This document shows positions 45,476 through 57,380 of a DNA stretch of 64,000 bases, piece by piece. Numbering within the stretch: position 1 is the first letter of the stretch; every line of letters begins with the position of its first letter. A program made the translations under genes and the position numbers. The DNA is taken from the NCBI GenBank assembly GCA_021613375.1, contig CM038717.1, forward strand, positions 38,167,336-38,231,335. The letters run 5' to 3'. Below the pieces are notes generated by a model that was not told the origin of the DNA, made no database searches, and saw only the letters and a list, made by a program, of their open reading frames with translations. This stretch comes from Megaleporinus macrocephalus (lineage: Eukaryota; Chordata; Actinopteri; Characiformes; Anostomidae).

Positions 45476-46867
45476 CCCAGTTGCCTAAACTCATTTAGCT
45501 AATTGTTCAGTCTGTTGTCAATACACATTCTGCACTCGTATGCACACATCATCCATACTACTGAACACAAGCGGCAGCAATTATAAATACAAACGAAGTG
45601 CACACAACACTGATCACAACCAGTATACGCCAGTTCAGAGAGCAAACAGGTTGTTGAAGTTGGGAATGAGAAAGTCCCTTTGTATATATGTATTGTTTAC
45701 TGTAGTACAGTGCATTGTATGACCCTAAACATTGTGCTTTCCATTTGTCTACAGTACTGACTGCTCAATAGATTTTGACTGGTTGCAGGTTCATATAAAA
45801 AAAAAAAAAGATTTGCCATTGAGCTATTGGGATATAACCTGTTTTTGTTCATTAAAAGCCAATGACTGACTAAAATATGTAATTTGTTTTGAGATTAAAA
45901 ATGTTCTTCTCTCTTTTTGGTTTGAACAGTATGTTTTCTATTTTTTGGGGTGTTGGTTACTGACAGCTTGATAAGGTATATCTTTTTGATGGCTTTGTTT
46001 ATGGTTTGAGAGCAGCGTTTGGTTTTGAGCACAGGTGAATCTGTTTTGAAGTGAAAGAATGATTTTGCTAGAGGAGTCGGAGGTTTTGTAAATGCTGCTT
46101 GAAGATGAAGTTTGGTGTTTAATGTGGAGCAAAGTTTCAGAAACTGTGTTTTAGCAATTGAGAAAAACTGTAAGTTGGCCGAAAATGTGCCTGCACCCCC
46201 CCAGCGGTCCTCACAGTGACGTAGAGCACTGGGCGCTGCAGAATGCAGTTCAAATGAATAACACTGTTTGCTTTCTGTTAAATCATGACTACACTGTCTG
46301 TCTCAGTTAGAGTCTCTGCATTAAACCGAGTTCAATCCACATTCAGCTTTTCCACCGAGCCCCTGCCCCCTGAACTGTCCCTCCACACAGCCTGCTCTCT
46401 CCTATAGCACATCTCTCCAGCCAAAAGCTGATCAGCACTCAGAATGACTTCACCCTCTCTAATCCCCGCACAAGCGTGTGTCACTATAGGAGAGAGAGGG
46501 TCCAAGCATGAGTCACATCCTGTGTCAATCACCAGAAACAGACACATAGCGACAGAAACGGCATTAAGGAGAAAAACAGAGAGACAAAGGGTAGAGAGAG
46601 AGAGAGAGAGAGAGAGAGGAAGAGAGAAAAAAAGTGAGTGGAGGGGGGAGTGAAAGAGAGAGAGAGAGAGAGAGAGCGAGATCACTAACCGAGGGCTCCT
46701 AATGGCCAGGGCCCCTGGGCACATGTCCAGTAGGCCCTGTTGATTATTTGATTACCCTGCAAAGCCCATAATCAAGGCCAATAATCATCAGCCCATATCA
46801 AACCATTACCAATAGCAAGCATATATCGCTGGCTTGATGGGCTTAGCACGCCGCTAAGTATTCGCTA
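45476..46867. other. Intergenic stretch with GA-rich runs
   Basis: Polypurine GA tracts at 46591-46680. No gene recognised. Confidence 0.5.
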
Positions 46868-47010
46868 CTGCTGGTCCATCCTTGGACCACCCATTGTCCA
46901 TCTTCTAGTTTTACATCTCCTCAAACTGATTTTAAATGTTAAAAAAAACTCAAGATTACTGTCCTGCATACAAACTCAAACTAATTTTCTCAATTTGATT
47001 TTAAACGTGG
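46868..47010 (+). repeat. Dispersed repeat, partner of 44118-44225
   Basis: Shared blocks listed under 44118. The copy here has an insert 'tagttttacatctcctcaaa' that looks like a partial internal duplication of 'ctgattttaaatgtt'/'ttgattttaaacgtg'. Confidence 0.6.
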
Positions 47011-47850
47011 CAGCATGGTGGCGTGAGGGAGAGTGAGCACTTCCATAATATAGCCCAGAGTCCAGTCTAACCCTAGCCCAGCTAGTCCAGTCCAGTTTTA
47101 GCTGCCCTGTTGGAGATTCTGATCATTCTGATGTCTGAGAAACAGCCAGGTCGTTATCTTTGCACTCACTTTGTAAAGACCTTTATTCATCTTCGGTCAA
47201 CTCTACATAGTTTGAGGAACGTCTGTTAGGATTTGGGCATACTGTTAGCATTATGCTAATTGCTGGAGCATAAGCTTCCCCACTAACTGCTTGGTTAGCC
47301 TCGTTGCTCTAGTGCGAAAACAAAAGAAGTTATCTTTAGCCACCAAGCATGGCAGATGAGGTAAGGAGGAGTAAAGCTATCACTTTAAAAGACTGATCAC
47401 TGTTCACATGTGGGTCATTGAGTGGAGCACACACATGCAGAGCCTCCTCACTGCATGCCTTCAGTTTCATTTGCCTTCATTTGCTCCGTTTCAGGACTGG
47501 AATGGGTAAATAAATGTTTCTGGCCTCGATTAGAGGAGGACATTGTGGCGACCACACAGACACACACAGAGTAGGTAAACACTGCATGTGTGGTAAGGCT
47601 CATGTGGAGAGGAGCTCTGCTTGTATCTGCCAGCGTGTGGCAAGAAGGGAGCTTAAGGGAAGTAGATGAAAAGAAAGGCGAGAAAGACTCGGCGAAGTAA
47701 CTAGTGGTAACTGTGTTGGCCCTTGAATGAACCCCCCTCCTAATTGGCTTGTGATGTTCTAAAGAGGCTCCACCCACTATAATCAGTATATGCTGAATAG
47801 TGAATAAGGTTCATAGTCAGCTGACATGCACACAAACAATGTCACCAGGA
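47011..47850. other. Intergenic stretch, nothing recognised
   Basis: No gene or named repeat. Confidence 0.45.
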
Positions 47851-48295
47851 GGTACAATAGAGATATATGAATGTCTTATTGCCTTTAGTGGATAACCTAT
47901 AGATAAAGTACTGCTAGATGTTTTTAAATTAGACAAGTTAATGGGATGCAGTTGACACTAACTGACCATCTATATTAGGGGTGTCCTATCTTCTCCGCAA
48001 GGGGCTGGTGTGGCTGCAGGTTTTCATTACAAATGCGCAGGAGCTCACCTGATTCTACTTGATTAGTCAACTACTCAGACCTCAAGCAGCCGATTGTGGG
48101 ATTTCCTGCTTTGTTGCAATGAAAACCTGCAACCACACCGGCCCCTTGCGGATAAGATCGGACAGCCCTGATATAGATGGTCAGTTAGTGTCAACTGCAT
48201 CCCATTAATTAGTCTAATCTAAAAACATCTAGCAGTACTCTATCTATGGCTTATCCACTAAATGCAATAAGACATCCATATATCTCTATTGTACC
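47851..48295. mobile_element. 445-bp hairpin (fold-back) element
   Basis: The left arm from 47851 (ggtacaatagagatatatga ... gaccatctatattaggggtg ... ggtttcattac-like) is inverted up to 48295 with about 90-95% identity over roughly 190 bases; the loop is about 65 bases. The inner part (ccgcaaggggctggtgtggc) is a common fish interspersed sequence. No coding capacity. Confidence 0.85.
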
Positions 48296-51200
48296 TCTAT
48301 TGTACCCCTTTATAAGTTTTTCCTACTGTGGGCAAGACTTCAAGAGAGAGCTGGTGGCACTGGTGGTTTACTGGGACAGTGGGACAGTGTAGTCCCTGCT
48401 GTGTCGAGAATGAAAAGCGGGTGTGGCCCAATGCACCTATGGGATTCCACTCTGGTTGTTTTTTGTGTGGTCGCCAGGACAGCTCTTTTAAAAACGAACA
48501 GCAATTTAGCACCCCACCACTGACTAAGATAAAGCTGGACGGAGGTGTAGACCCCTGGAAAAATGCTAGAAGTCCTGTAAGTAGTTGGACAGTTAGCTAA
48601 AAGTTGTATATGTATGCTTATTGGGCCATTTTGGGCTGGGCTATGGTTGTGTCCACTGGGTCTTTTGTGCATCAGAGCTTGGGCAGTAATCAACAGCGAA
48701 TATTCTAGATTTTGCCTGCGAGGGGGCAAATATTCTGAATATTGTTCAGAAAATCCAGGTCCGACTTCCTTGCTAAAGCACATCTGCGGCTTCATTCACC
48801 ATATATTCGAGTCTCCAGGCTAGCTGCTGCACACACATTGTTGCTTCACTCCATCTACCAGCCCTGCTAGCCTCTCTTAGTGCTTAGGGCTAATGGGCAA
48901 TAGCACAGTCCATAGTGGTGCATAGCAGCGCTTGCAGGGGTTAACCCAACACTTCACAGCAGTGGTCTAACTTGAGGTACAGAAGGCTACACCACAGACA
49001 TTCTTGTTGAATGCGGGTGGAGTGGTGGGTTTTCCTGAGTAGAGCAAAGCGCTGTGTTTTAAGCTGTCAGCACAGTTCCTGCCTTCCTGTGGAGTTCAGC
49101 TCCAGCTTAAATCTGACACAACTTGACAAATTGTAAATGTAAATACATTACTACAGAACAGTTTCAGATACTCAGAGCTGTCCTTGTGCTTTTTAATAAC
49201 AAAATTTATTTCAGTGTGTGTTTAATTAAACTAGCACTTTATGTCCCCTGAACATTCTGTACCTAAATATGTATTAATTAGATTAATATACATTAAATAG
49301 TTACATTATGACAACACTTTGGGTCATTTGGGTTGTTTTGCCCTGAGTGTGTTGCAGATAGAGTGGGAGGCAGCGCTTGGAGCTAATTAACAACTAAGTT
49401 ACACTGTGCACAGGTGTTGGGTCTCTTTAAAATGCTTTCTAATGTGGAGATCTGGGGCCCTCTTGTTGCTTGCCTTTCTGTCCTGCAGGTCCATTTTTAG
49501 GTAATATTAATGCTGATGGGGTTTCAGTGAGGTGGCTTTGCTGGGAGGATCTTGACTGCTTGACTGCTACCCACTTCAGTAGGCAAACCATTTTAATAGC
49601 TTTAAATATCTCTCTAACTACTCGTCAACTCTCTCAATTGTTTGTTAGGAACTTGCTGGAGACCAATCCATAACATACAGTATACATCTAATGAAAGTTA
49701 AACTCTATAAAAAGTATAGCAGATCAAAAATGTGCCATGTGTATCGTGTGCCATGTTAAATCTCATAAGACAACAACATTAGTCTGTTGATAATTCTCTC
49801 TGGCTACTGCTGAGGTATCTTCCTGTGTTGTCTCCCACCATCTCTGCTGTAGCTCCTCAGGTTCTGCAGGGGGGCTAATTATCAGGTGTTTAATCAGGTT
49901 TGTTGTGTTTCCACAGTATTTAGCTATCCTTCAACATTCATCACATGTGGCCTTGTTGTTAGTTATTGGAGTGAATACTACATTACTACACGCCATCCTC
50001 CAATGAATCATGGGGTCTTGAGACAGTGAGCTGTCTAAGTAGGCACTAATTAGATAGGCAGCTGTTTAAGTAGCAGAGTAGAGATTACTGAGACGCTCTA
50101 GTTAGAGAGAGACTGCGTCACGGCTCGTTCCCGCCCTCTGCAGCACGCGACAGATGGTTTAGCTGGTTTGTAAGCTACCCGCCGGCTTCCAAAACAATAG
50201 CATACTAGCATAAATGCTAATGGCTCGAGTATAAAACTGCTAAACAGTCAATGACTCGTTACAGAGTTGATAATAAAACACTGTTTTGTGTGATTATATG
50301 ACCAGAAACACATTAAAACTCCAGAGAGAATCAAAATAACTCCAAACCCAACAAAACCACTTCACTGCTCGTAGATTAGCCGGTGTAGCATCATGGGATT
50401 GTCTTAGTGACTGAGGAAGCGTTTGATGCTTCTTTAAAATCTGGTCTAAATAAGGTTCCTCAGTAGACAGCATGTTTAAGGTATGTAAGAATTGGGACAG
50501 TCTACATGTCGGGAGCGCATACTTTGACGTCAAATGCTGTCTATATCCTTACTAGGTTTTGAGATAGACCCATGGAGTGAATCTGTGACTGGCTACTTGC
50601 ATTCCGTTTTCAGAGTGCCTGTGTATGTAGGGGGTGAGGAAGCAAGTGGAAGGTAGTTATTTACAGCAGCATTTTGTTTTATTTTTATTGATGGATTGAA
50701 TACACATCCATTCTACTAAACAGAAATGTATTATATTGATCTTGTATATTTACATGTGAGGTTGTACTTTGTTCGAAAGCAGGACTTTTTTAATGATCTG
50801 GTCATTTTTTAAGTTTTCCTCCAGTCATTTCAGTTTCTCCAGCAGTTTTCATTTTCATGTAAAAGAAAATGTGACACTCATGGTTGCTGACTAAAGAAAT
50901 CAGTCATAAAGATTGTTATTTTATAAGCTCAGGAAATCTTAGTTTTTGTATTACTGGTATCTCATTCAGGAGAAAAACAATTCTGCTACAGCCCTAAAAC
51001 TGTGCTCTGCTGCCACCTGCTGTCAGTAGGGTTTCACTACACAGGATAAACAGGATAAAACAATAACTTCTAGTAATGTGTCACTACTGAGCACCATCAC
51101 TGCAGCTTTACTGCTCCGATTCCATCTAAATCTAAAAAAGAAACCTTCTGTTCCACAATCAGATCACACAGTACCATATATATATATATAATCACAATGC

Positions 51201-51516
51201 TTTTTAAAAACTTCATCCAAGCTTATTGTCCTAAGACGTTACTGTCAATAATATTGTAAAGATCAGTATATGAGCTTTGTTTCAGAAGTAGATAGTCACC
51301 TCATGTAGTACCCTATTGGAAAAACATTATGGCCTTACCTGGGAAAACAATAAAATATGCTCTCAAAATACTTACTTTTCGTCAGTAAAATCTGAGACTT
51401 ACCTTTTACATTTGTACATGAATATTAACCCAAAATATAGATGTTAACTGCTCTTTTTTGTAATTTAATTGCTGAGAATGTGTTTCACATATTTTGTGTT
51501 TCACTTATTAGCTATA
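48296..51516. other. Intergenic stretch, no gene seen
   Basis: Open frames at 48328-48600, 48340-48795 (- strand) and 49470-49673 resemble no protein I know and show no exon pattern. A short AT run is at 51176-51192. Probably unrecognised old interspersed repeats. Confidence 0.45.
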
Positions 51517-52706
<1,190 letters not shown>

Positions 52707-53104
52707 TATACAAGGTGTATATTCTCTTTAGATAGATAGTCAGGGTTCCAGTAAGGGTTTGGACCCAAGCGCAGGGAGGAAACCCGTTTGTGTTGTTTTT
52801 TGAAAACAGGTTTTATTGATTTATTTGTTTACTTTTTAAATGCGTGGCAGAGAATTGTGTTTTTTGTACCTTAGTCAAGTTGGGAACCACGAGCTGAGTC
52901 ACGTGGCAGAGCGTTAGTCAACAAGGAGTTAACGGGGAAATGTGAAAACTGGTGGACATTAAAGTGCATGACTGAAAACCCACCTGTTTTCGGGGAGAGT
53001 TCCTGGCGGCGAAACAAACAAGGAAATAGGGATGAAAACACGTGGAAAAGAAAATAGCGCAGACAAAACCCACCACTTGCCAGGAGAGTGGTTTTTGTAG
53101 AGTT
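52707..53104. other. Left flank of the tRNA array, nothing recognised
   Basis: Unique sequence without similarity to the array unit. Unit-like sequence begins close to 53105 (caaatgatttccaacaaaaa). Confidence 0.5.
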
Positions 53105-53186
53105 ATCACGTCTGTTTTGATCAAATGATTTCCAACAAAAACTTCTTGATAGATTTTGTGATAACAGAGCCCTTGCTTAAGCTGTT

Positions 53187-53259
53187 GTTCCTGTAGTGTG
53201 GCGGTTGTCATATTTGCTTTACAAGCGAATGGTCCCAGGTTTGACCCCGGGCAGAAACA
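53187..53259 (+). pseudogene. tRNA-Val-like, decayed (unit 0)
   Basis: 73 bases aligned with the array tRNA-Val but with changes in the D-arm (gtgtggcggttgtcata), anticodon stem (tttgc) and T-arm (ccaggtttgacc). The TAC anticodon position is still readable. Confidence 0.75.
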
Positions 53260-53485
53260 TGTCTGTGTGTGTTTCTTTAGGTACCCTGCAGAGGCGGTTT
53301 TGCTGCTGTTATCTAAGCTTTTGTTTTAAATGTCTGGATGTGCATGTGATTGGCAAATTAATCAACAAGACTTAGTCCTGGTTAGTATAAAGAACTGGGT
53401 CTGGGCTTTCCTTGACTTCCCGGCGATTGGACTGGAAGAGCGCAAAGCCCATGTTTCTTCCCAAGGTGCGTGGGGCCGCATTGAT

Positions 53486-53500
53486 CCATTTGAGCTAATT
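53486..53500 (-). pseudogene. tRNA-Ala remnant (unit 0)
   Basis: Only AATTAGCTCAAATGG of the 5' part remains. The rest, together with Gly and Ile, is lost in an internal deletion of this unit. Confidence 0.7.
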
Positions 53501-53700
53501 GAAGCTGCATTCTCGTGGCTAGAACACACACCCTGGAGAATTCTGGACAGAACAGTCAAGAAACGTTCTCAAAGAGTGATGGGCGGCTTTCACGAAGAGT
53601 CTCTGCTCCTGTCCTTAACTCCCTGGCTTTTGGAACGGAGAAGCACGAAGCCAATTGTTTTCGCCCCGGCAAGATTTCTGATAAGGCGCGCTAAAGGTCA

Positions 53701-53772
53701 TGCGTTGGCCGGGAATCAAACCAGGGTCAATTGCTTGGAAGGCAGCTATGCTCACCATTATACCACCAACGC
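53701..53772 (-). pseudogene. tRNA-Gly(TCC)-like, decayed (unit 0)
   Basis: The acceptor stem GCGTTGG/CCAACGC is intact here, unlike in later units, but the T-arm is mutated (ccagg; tttgatt) and the anticodon stem has the same C-A mismatch seen in the other Gly-like copies. Oldest-looking version of this gene. Confidence 0.7.
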
Positions 53773-53891
53773 CTGGGAAAAGAGGCGGTGGTGTTCCCTA
53801 AAGGGAAAAGCATGCAGCTTGCTGCTCAAATGATTTCTAACAGAAATTTCTTGCTAGATTTTATGATAACAGAGCCCTTGCTTAAACTTTG

Positions 53892-53964
53892 GTTTCTGTA
53901 GTGTAGCGGTTATCACGTTCACTTTACACGCGAAAGCTCCCCGGTTCGACCCCGGGCAGAAACA
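53892..53964 (+). pseudogene. tRNA-Val(TAC), unit 1, with stem mismatch
   Basis: Same layout as the intact gene but the anticodon stem reads TTCAC against GCGAA (A-C mismatch), and the variable loop is AGCTC instead of AGGTC. Possibly non-functional; lies at the older edge of the array. Confidence 0.6.
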
Positions 53965-54076
53965 CGTCTGGGTGGGTTTCTTTTGTCACCCTGCGGAGGC
54001 GGTATTGCTGCTGTTGTTTAAGCTTTTGTTTAAATGTCTGGCTGTGCAAGTGATTGACAATTTATCAACCAGACGT

Positions 54077-54125
54077 AGTCCTGGTTAGTATAACGAACAG
54101 GGTCTGCGCCTTTCAGGCGGCCGGA
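54077..54125 (+). pseudogene. Possible 5'-half tRNA-Asp fragment (unit 1)
   Basis: TCCTGGTTAGTATAACG resembles the start of eukaryotic tRNA-Asp, and CGCCTTTCAGGCGG its anticodon arm, but the T-arm is absent. The same fragment is in each unit at the same offset (for example 55374-55422, 56673-56721, 63164-63212). Confidence 0.35.
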
Positions 54126-54174
54126 CTGAAAGAGCGCGAAGCCCACGTTTCTTCCCAAGGGGCGCTAAAGGACA

Positions 54175-54246
54175 TGCGTTGGCCGGGAATCGAACCCGGG
54201 TCAACTGCTTGGAAGGCAGCTATGCTCACCACTATACCACCAACGC
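54175..54246 (-). tRNA. tRNA-Gly(TCC), unit 1
   Basis: 72 bases on the - strand, GCGTTGGTGGTATAGTGGTG at the 5' end. All four stems pair; the anticodon loop is CTTCCAA, giving TCC. A-box TGGTATAGTGG and B-box GGTTCGATTCC are intact, discriminator A. There is no TTTT on the - strand for more than 200 bases downstream, which is unusual for a Pol III gene. Confidence 0.95.
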
Positions 54247-54367
54247 CTGGAAATCAAACGCGGAGGTGTCCCTTAAAGGAAAATGACAGGCGGATTGGCG
54301 TGGAAGTGATTTTCAAAAGAAACTCCTGGCTAAAATTTGCGATTACAGAGCCCTGGCTTTAGCTGTG

Positions 54368-54408
54368 GTTTCTGTTGTGTAGCGGTCATCACGTTGGTGT
54401 TACACGCA
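54368..54408 (+). pseudogene. tRNA-Val 5'-half fragment (unit 1)
   Basis: GTTTCTGTTGTGTAGCGGTC and on through TTACACGC copies the first 41 bases of the array tRNA-Val, then diverges before the T-arm. No B-box. Repeated at the same offset in units 2-8: 55665-55705, 56964-57004, 58262-58302, 59561-59601, 60859-60899, 62157-62197 and 63455-63495. Confidence 0.85.
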
Positions 54409-54486
54409 TTCTCTTATCGGACGAGTAAAACCAACTTTGGAAACGGCCATCATCTGTCACAATTGCAAGGTTGAGAGCGTTCAGTA

Positions 54487-54560
54487 GGCCGGTTAGCTCA
54501 GTTGGTTAGAGCGTGGTGCTAATAACGCCAAGGTCGCGGGTTCGATCCCCGTACGGGCCA
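54487..54560 (+). tRNA. tRNA-Ile(AAT), unit 1
   Basis: 74 bases: GGCCGGTTAGCTCAGTTGGT at the 5' end, anticodon loop CTAATAA (AAT), B-box GGTTCGATCCC, discriminator A. As I recall, the sequence equals the vertebrate consensus, including the G5-G68 mismatch in the acceptor stem. A TTTT terminator begins 7 bases downstream at 54568. CCA is not encoded, as expected for a nuclear gene. Confidence 0.97.
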
Positions 54561-54711
54561 CGTGAGGTTTTGCACCATGTTGCGCCAAGCTCGGCCTGCT
54601 TCGTTTAAGTAGAGACCTGGAAGCTTTCTTGCCGTCGACGTGCAAGATGGGAAAAGACGCCGCAAATTTACTACGTGTCGCCAAAAACAAGGAGCACGGA
54701 GCAGACCACGC

Positions 54712-54784
54712 TGGAGAATGCGGGCATCGATCCCGCTACCTCTCGCATGCTAAGCGAGCGCTCTACCATTTGAGCTAATTCCCC
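54712..54784 (-). tRNA. tRNA-Ala(AGC), unit 1
   Basis: 73 bases on the - strand: GGGGAATTAGCTCAAATGGT at the 5' end, anticodon loop TTAGCAT (AGC), T-arm GCGGG/CCCGC with loop ATCGATG, discriminator A. All stems pair. A TTTTT terminator (AAAAA at 54683-54687 on +) lies about 24 bases downstream. Confidence 0.96.
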
Positions 54785-54998
54785 ACGTCGCAGATTTTGA
54801 AGCTGCATTCTCGTGGCTAGAACACACACCCTGGAGAATTCTGGACAGAACAGTCAAGAAACGTTCTCAAAGAGTGATGGGCGGCTTTTACGAAGAGTGT
54901 CTGCTCCTGTGCTTAACTCCCTGGCTTTTGGAACGGAGAAGCATGAAGCCGATTGTTTTCGCCCCGGCAAGATTTCTGATAAGGCGCGCTAAAGGTCA

Positions 54999-55070
54999 TG
55001 CGTTGGCCGGGAATCGAACCCGGATCAATTGCTTGGAAGGCAGCTATGCTCACCATTATACCACCAATGT
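54999..55070 (-). pseudogene. tRNA-Gly(TCC)-like, unit 1
   Basis: 72 bases. The 5' acceptor strand reads ACATTGG against CCAACGC, giving two mismatches (1-72, 3-70). The anticodon stem GCTGC/GCAAT has a C-A mismatch, and the A-box is TGGTATAATGG. The T-arm and TCC anticodon are intact. Probably not a working tRNA, though kept in every unit. Confidence 0.75.
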
Positions 55071-55188
55071 CGGGAAAAGTAGCGGTGGTGTTCCCTAAAG
55101 GGAAAAGCATGCAGCTTGCTGCTCAAATGATTTCTAACAGAAACTTCTTGATAGATTTTGTGATAACAGAGCCCTTGCTTAAACTTTG

Positions 55189-55261
55189 GTTTCTGTAGTG
55201 TAGCGGTTATCACGTTCGCTTTACACGCGAAAGGTCCCCGGTTCGACCCCGGGCAGAAACA
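55189..55261 (+). tRNA. tRNA-Val(TAC), unit 2
   Basis: 73 bases: GTTTCTGTAGTGTAGCGGTT at the 5' end, anticodon stem TTCGC/GCGAA, loop TTTACAC (TAC), T-arm CCCGG/CCGGG with TTCGACC, acceptor GTTTCTG/CAGAAAC, discriminator A. A- and B-boxes are intact. A TTTT terminator starts 16 bases downstream (55278). This is the first fully paired Val copy in the array. Confidence 0.97.
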
Positions 55262-55471
55262 CGTCTGGGTGGGTTTCTTTTGTCACCCTGCGGAGGCGGT
55301 ATTGCTGCTGTTGTTTAAGCTTTTGTTTAAATGTCTGGCTGTGCAAGTGATTGCCAATTTATCAACCAGACGTAGTCCTGGTTAGTATAACGAACAGGGT
55401 CTGCGCCTTTCAGGCGGCCGGACTGAAAGAGCGCGAAGCCCACGTTTCTTCCCAAGGGGCGCTAAAGGACA

Positions 55472-55543
55472 TGCGTTGGCCGGGAATCGAACCCGGGTCA
55501 ACTGCTTGGAAGGCAGCTATGCTCACCACTATACCACCAACGC
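55472..55543 (-). tRNA. tRNA-Gly(TCC), unit 2
   Basis: Identical to the unit 1 gene. No TTTT on the - strand for at least 380 bases downstream. Confidence 0.95.
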
Positions 55544-55783
55544 CTGGAAATCAAACGCGGAGGTGTCCCTTAAAGGAAAATGACAGGCGGATTGGCGTGG
55601 AAGTGATTTTCAAAAGAAACTCCTGGCTAAAATTTGCGATTACAGAGCCCTGGCTTTAGCTGTGGTTTCTGTTGTGTAGCGGTCATCACGTTGGTGTTAC
55701 ACGCATTCTCTTATCGGACGAGTAAAACCAACTTTGGAAACGGCCATCATCTGTCACAATTGCAAGGTTGAGAGCGTTCAGTA

Positions 55784-55857
55784 GGCCGGTTAGCTCAGTT
55801 GGTTAGAGCGTGGTGCTAATAACGCCAAGGTCGCGGGTTCGATCCCCGTACGGGCCA
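55784..55857 (+). tRNA. tRNA-Ile(AAT), unit 2
   Basis: Identical to the unit 1 gene, with the same close TTTT. Confidence 0.97.
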
Positions 55858-56008
55858 CGTGAGGTTTTGCACCATGTTGCGCCAAGCTCGGCCTGCTTCG
55901 TTTAAGTAGAGACCTGGAAGCTTTCTTGCCGTCGACGTGCAAGATGGGAAAAGACGCCGCAAATTTACTACGTGTCGCCAAAAACAAGGAGCACGGAGCA
56001 GACCACGC

Positions 56009-56081
56009 TGGAGAATGCGGGCATCGATCCCGCTACCTCTCGCATGCTAAGCGAGCGCTCTACCATTTGAGCTAATTCCCC
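56009..56081 (-). tRNA. tRNA-Ala(AGC), unit 2
   Basis: Identical to the unit 1 gene. The 5' flank differs by one base (cgttgc for cgtcgc). Confidence 0.96.
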
Positions 56082-56295
56082 ACGTTGCAGATTTTGAAGC
56101 TGCATTCTCGTGGCTAGAACACACACCCTGGAGAATTCTGGACAGAACAGTCAAGAAACGTTCTCAAAGAGTGATGGGCGGCTTTTACGAAGAGTGTCTG
56201 CTCCTGTGCTTAACTCCCTGGCTTTTGGAACGGAGAAGCACGAAGCCGATTGTTTTCGCCCCGGCAAGATTTCTGATAAGGCGCGCTAAAGGTCA

Positions 56296-56367
56296 TGCGT
56301 TGGCCGGGAATCGAACCCGGATCAATTGCTTGGAAGGCAGCTATGCTCACCATTATACCACCAATGT
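56296..56367 (-). pseudogene. tRNA-Gly(TCC)-like, unit 2
   Basis: Same mismatches as the unit 1 copy. The 5' flank reads cctggg. Confidence 0.75.
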
Positions 56368-56487
56368 CCTGGGAAAAGTAGCGGTGGTGTTCCCTAAAGG
56401 GAAAAGCATGCAGCTTGCTGCTCAAATGATTTCTAACAGAAACTTCTTGATAGATTTTGTGATAACAGAGCCCTTGCTTAAACTTTG

Positions 56488-56560
56488 GTTTCTGTAGTGT
56501 AGCGGTTATCACGTTCGCTTTACACGCGAAAGGTCCCCGGTTCGACCCCGGGCAGAAACA
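56488..56560 (+). tRNA. tRNA-Val(TAC), unit 3
   Basis: Identical to the unit 2 gene. Confidence 0.97.
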
Positions 56561-56770
56561 CGTCTGGGTGGGTTTCTTTTGTCACCCTGCGGAGGCGGTA
56601 TTGCTGCTGTTGTTTAAGCTTTTGTTTAAATGTCTGGCTGTGCAAGTGATTGACAATTTATCAACCAGACGTAGTCCTGGTTAGTATAACGAACAGGGTC
56701 TGCGCCTTTCAGGCGGCCGGACTGAAAGAGCGCGAAGCCCACGTTTCTTCCCAAGGGGCGCTAAAGGACA

Positions 56771-56842
56771 TGCGTTGGCCGGGAATCGAACCCGGGTCAA
56801 CTGCTTGGAAGGCAGCTATGCTCACCACTATACCACCAACGC
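56771..56842 (-). tRNA. tRNA-Gly(TCC), unit 3
   Basis: Identical to the unit 1 gene. Confidence 0.95.
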
Positions 56843-57082
56843 CTGGAAATCAAACGCGGAGGTGTCCCTTAAAGGAAAATGACAGGCGGATTGGCGTGGA
56901 AGTGATTTTCAAAAGAAACTCCTGGCTAAAATTTGCGATTACAGAGCCCTGGCTTTAGCTGTGGTTTCTGTTGTGTAGCGGTCATCACGTTGGTGTTACA
57001 CGCATTCTCTTATCGGACGAGTAAAACCAACTTTGGAAACGGCCATCATCTGTCACAATTGCAAGGTTGAGAGCGTTCAGTA

Positions 57083-57156
57083 GGCCGGTTAGCTCAGTTG
57101 GTTAGAGCGTGGTGCTAATAACGCCAAGGTCGCGGGTTCGATCCCCGTACGGGCCA
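57083..57156 (+). tRNA. tRNA-Ile(AAT), unit 3
   Basis: Identical to the unit 1 gene. Confidence 0.97.
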
Positions 57157-57307
57157 CGTGAGGTTTTGCACCATGTTGCGCCAAGCTCGGCCTGCTTCGT
57201 TTAAGTAGAGACCTGGAAGCTTTCTTGCCGTCGACGTGCAAGATGGGAAAAGACGCCGCAAATTTACTACGTGTCGCCAAAAACAAGGAGCACGGAGCAG
57301 ACCACGC

Positions 57308-57380
57308 TGGAGAATGCGGGCATCGATCCCGCTACCTCTCGCATGCTAAGCGAGCGCTCTACCATTTGAGCTAATTCCCC
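57308..57380 (-). tRNA. tRNA-Ala(AGC), unit 3
   Basis: Identical to the unit 1 gene. The 5' flank has private changes (ggaaagaatagt) near 57440. Confidence 0.96.

Noticed and set aside
45219..45488. 89-codon frame with a 10-residue repeat
   Set aside because: Explained by a 30-bp tandem repeat; no splice sites, domain or conserved flank.
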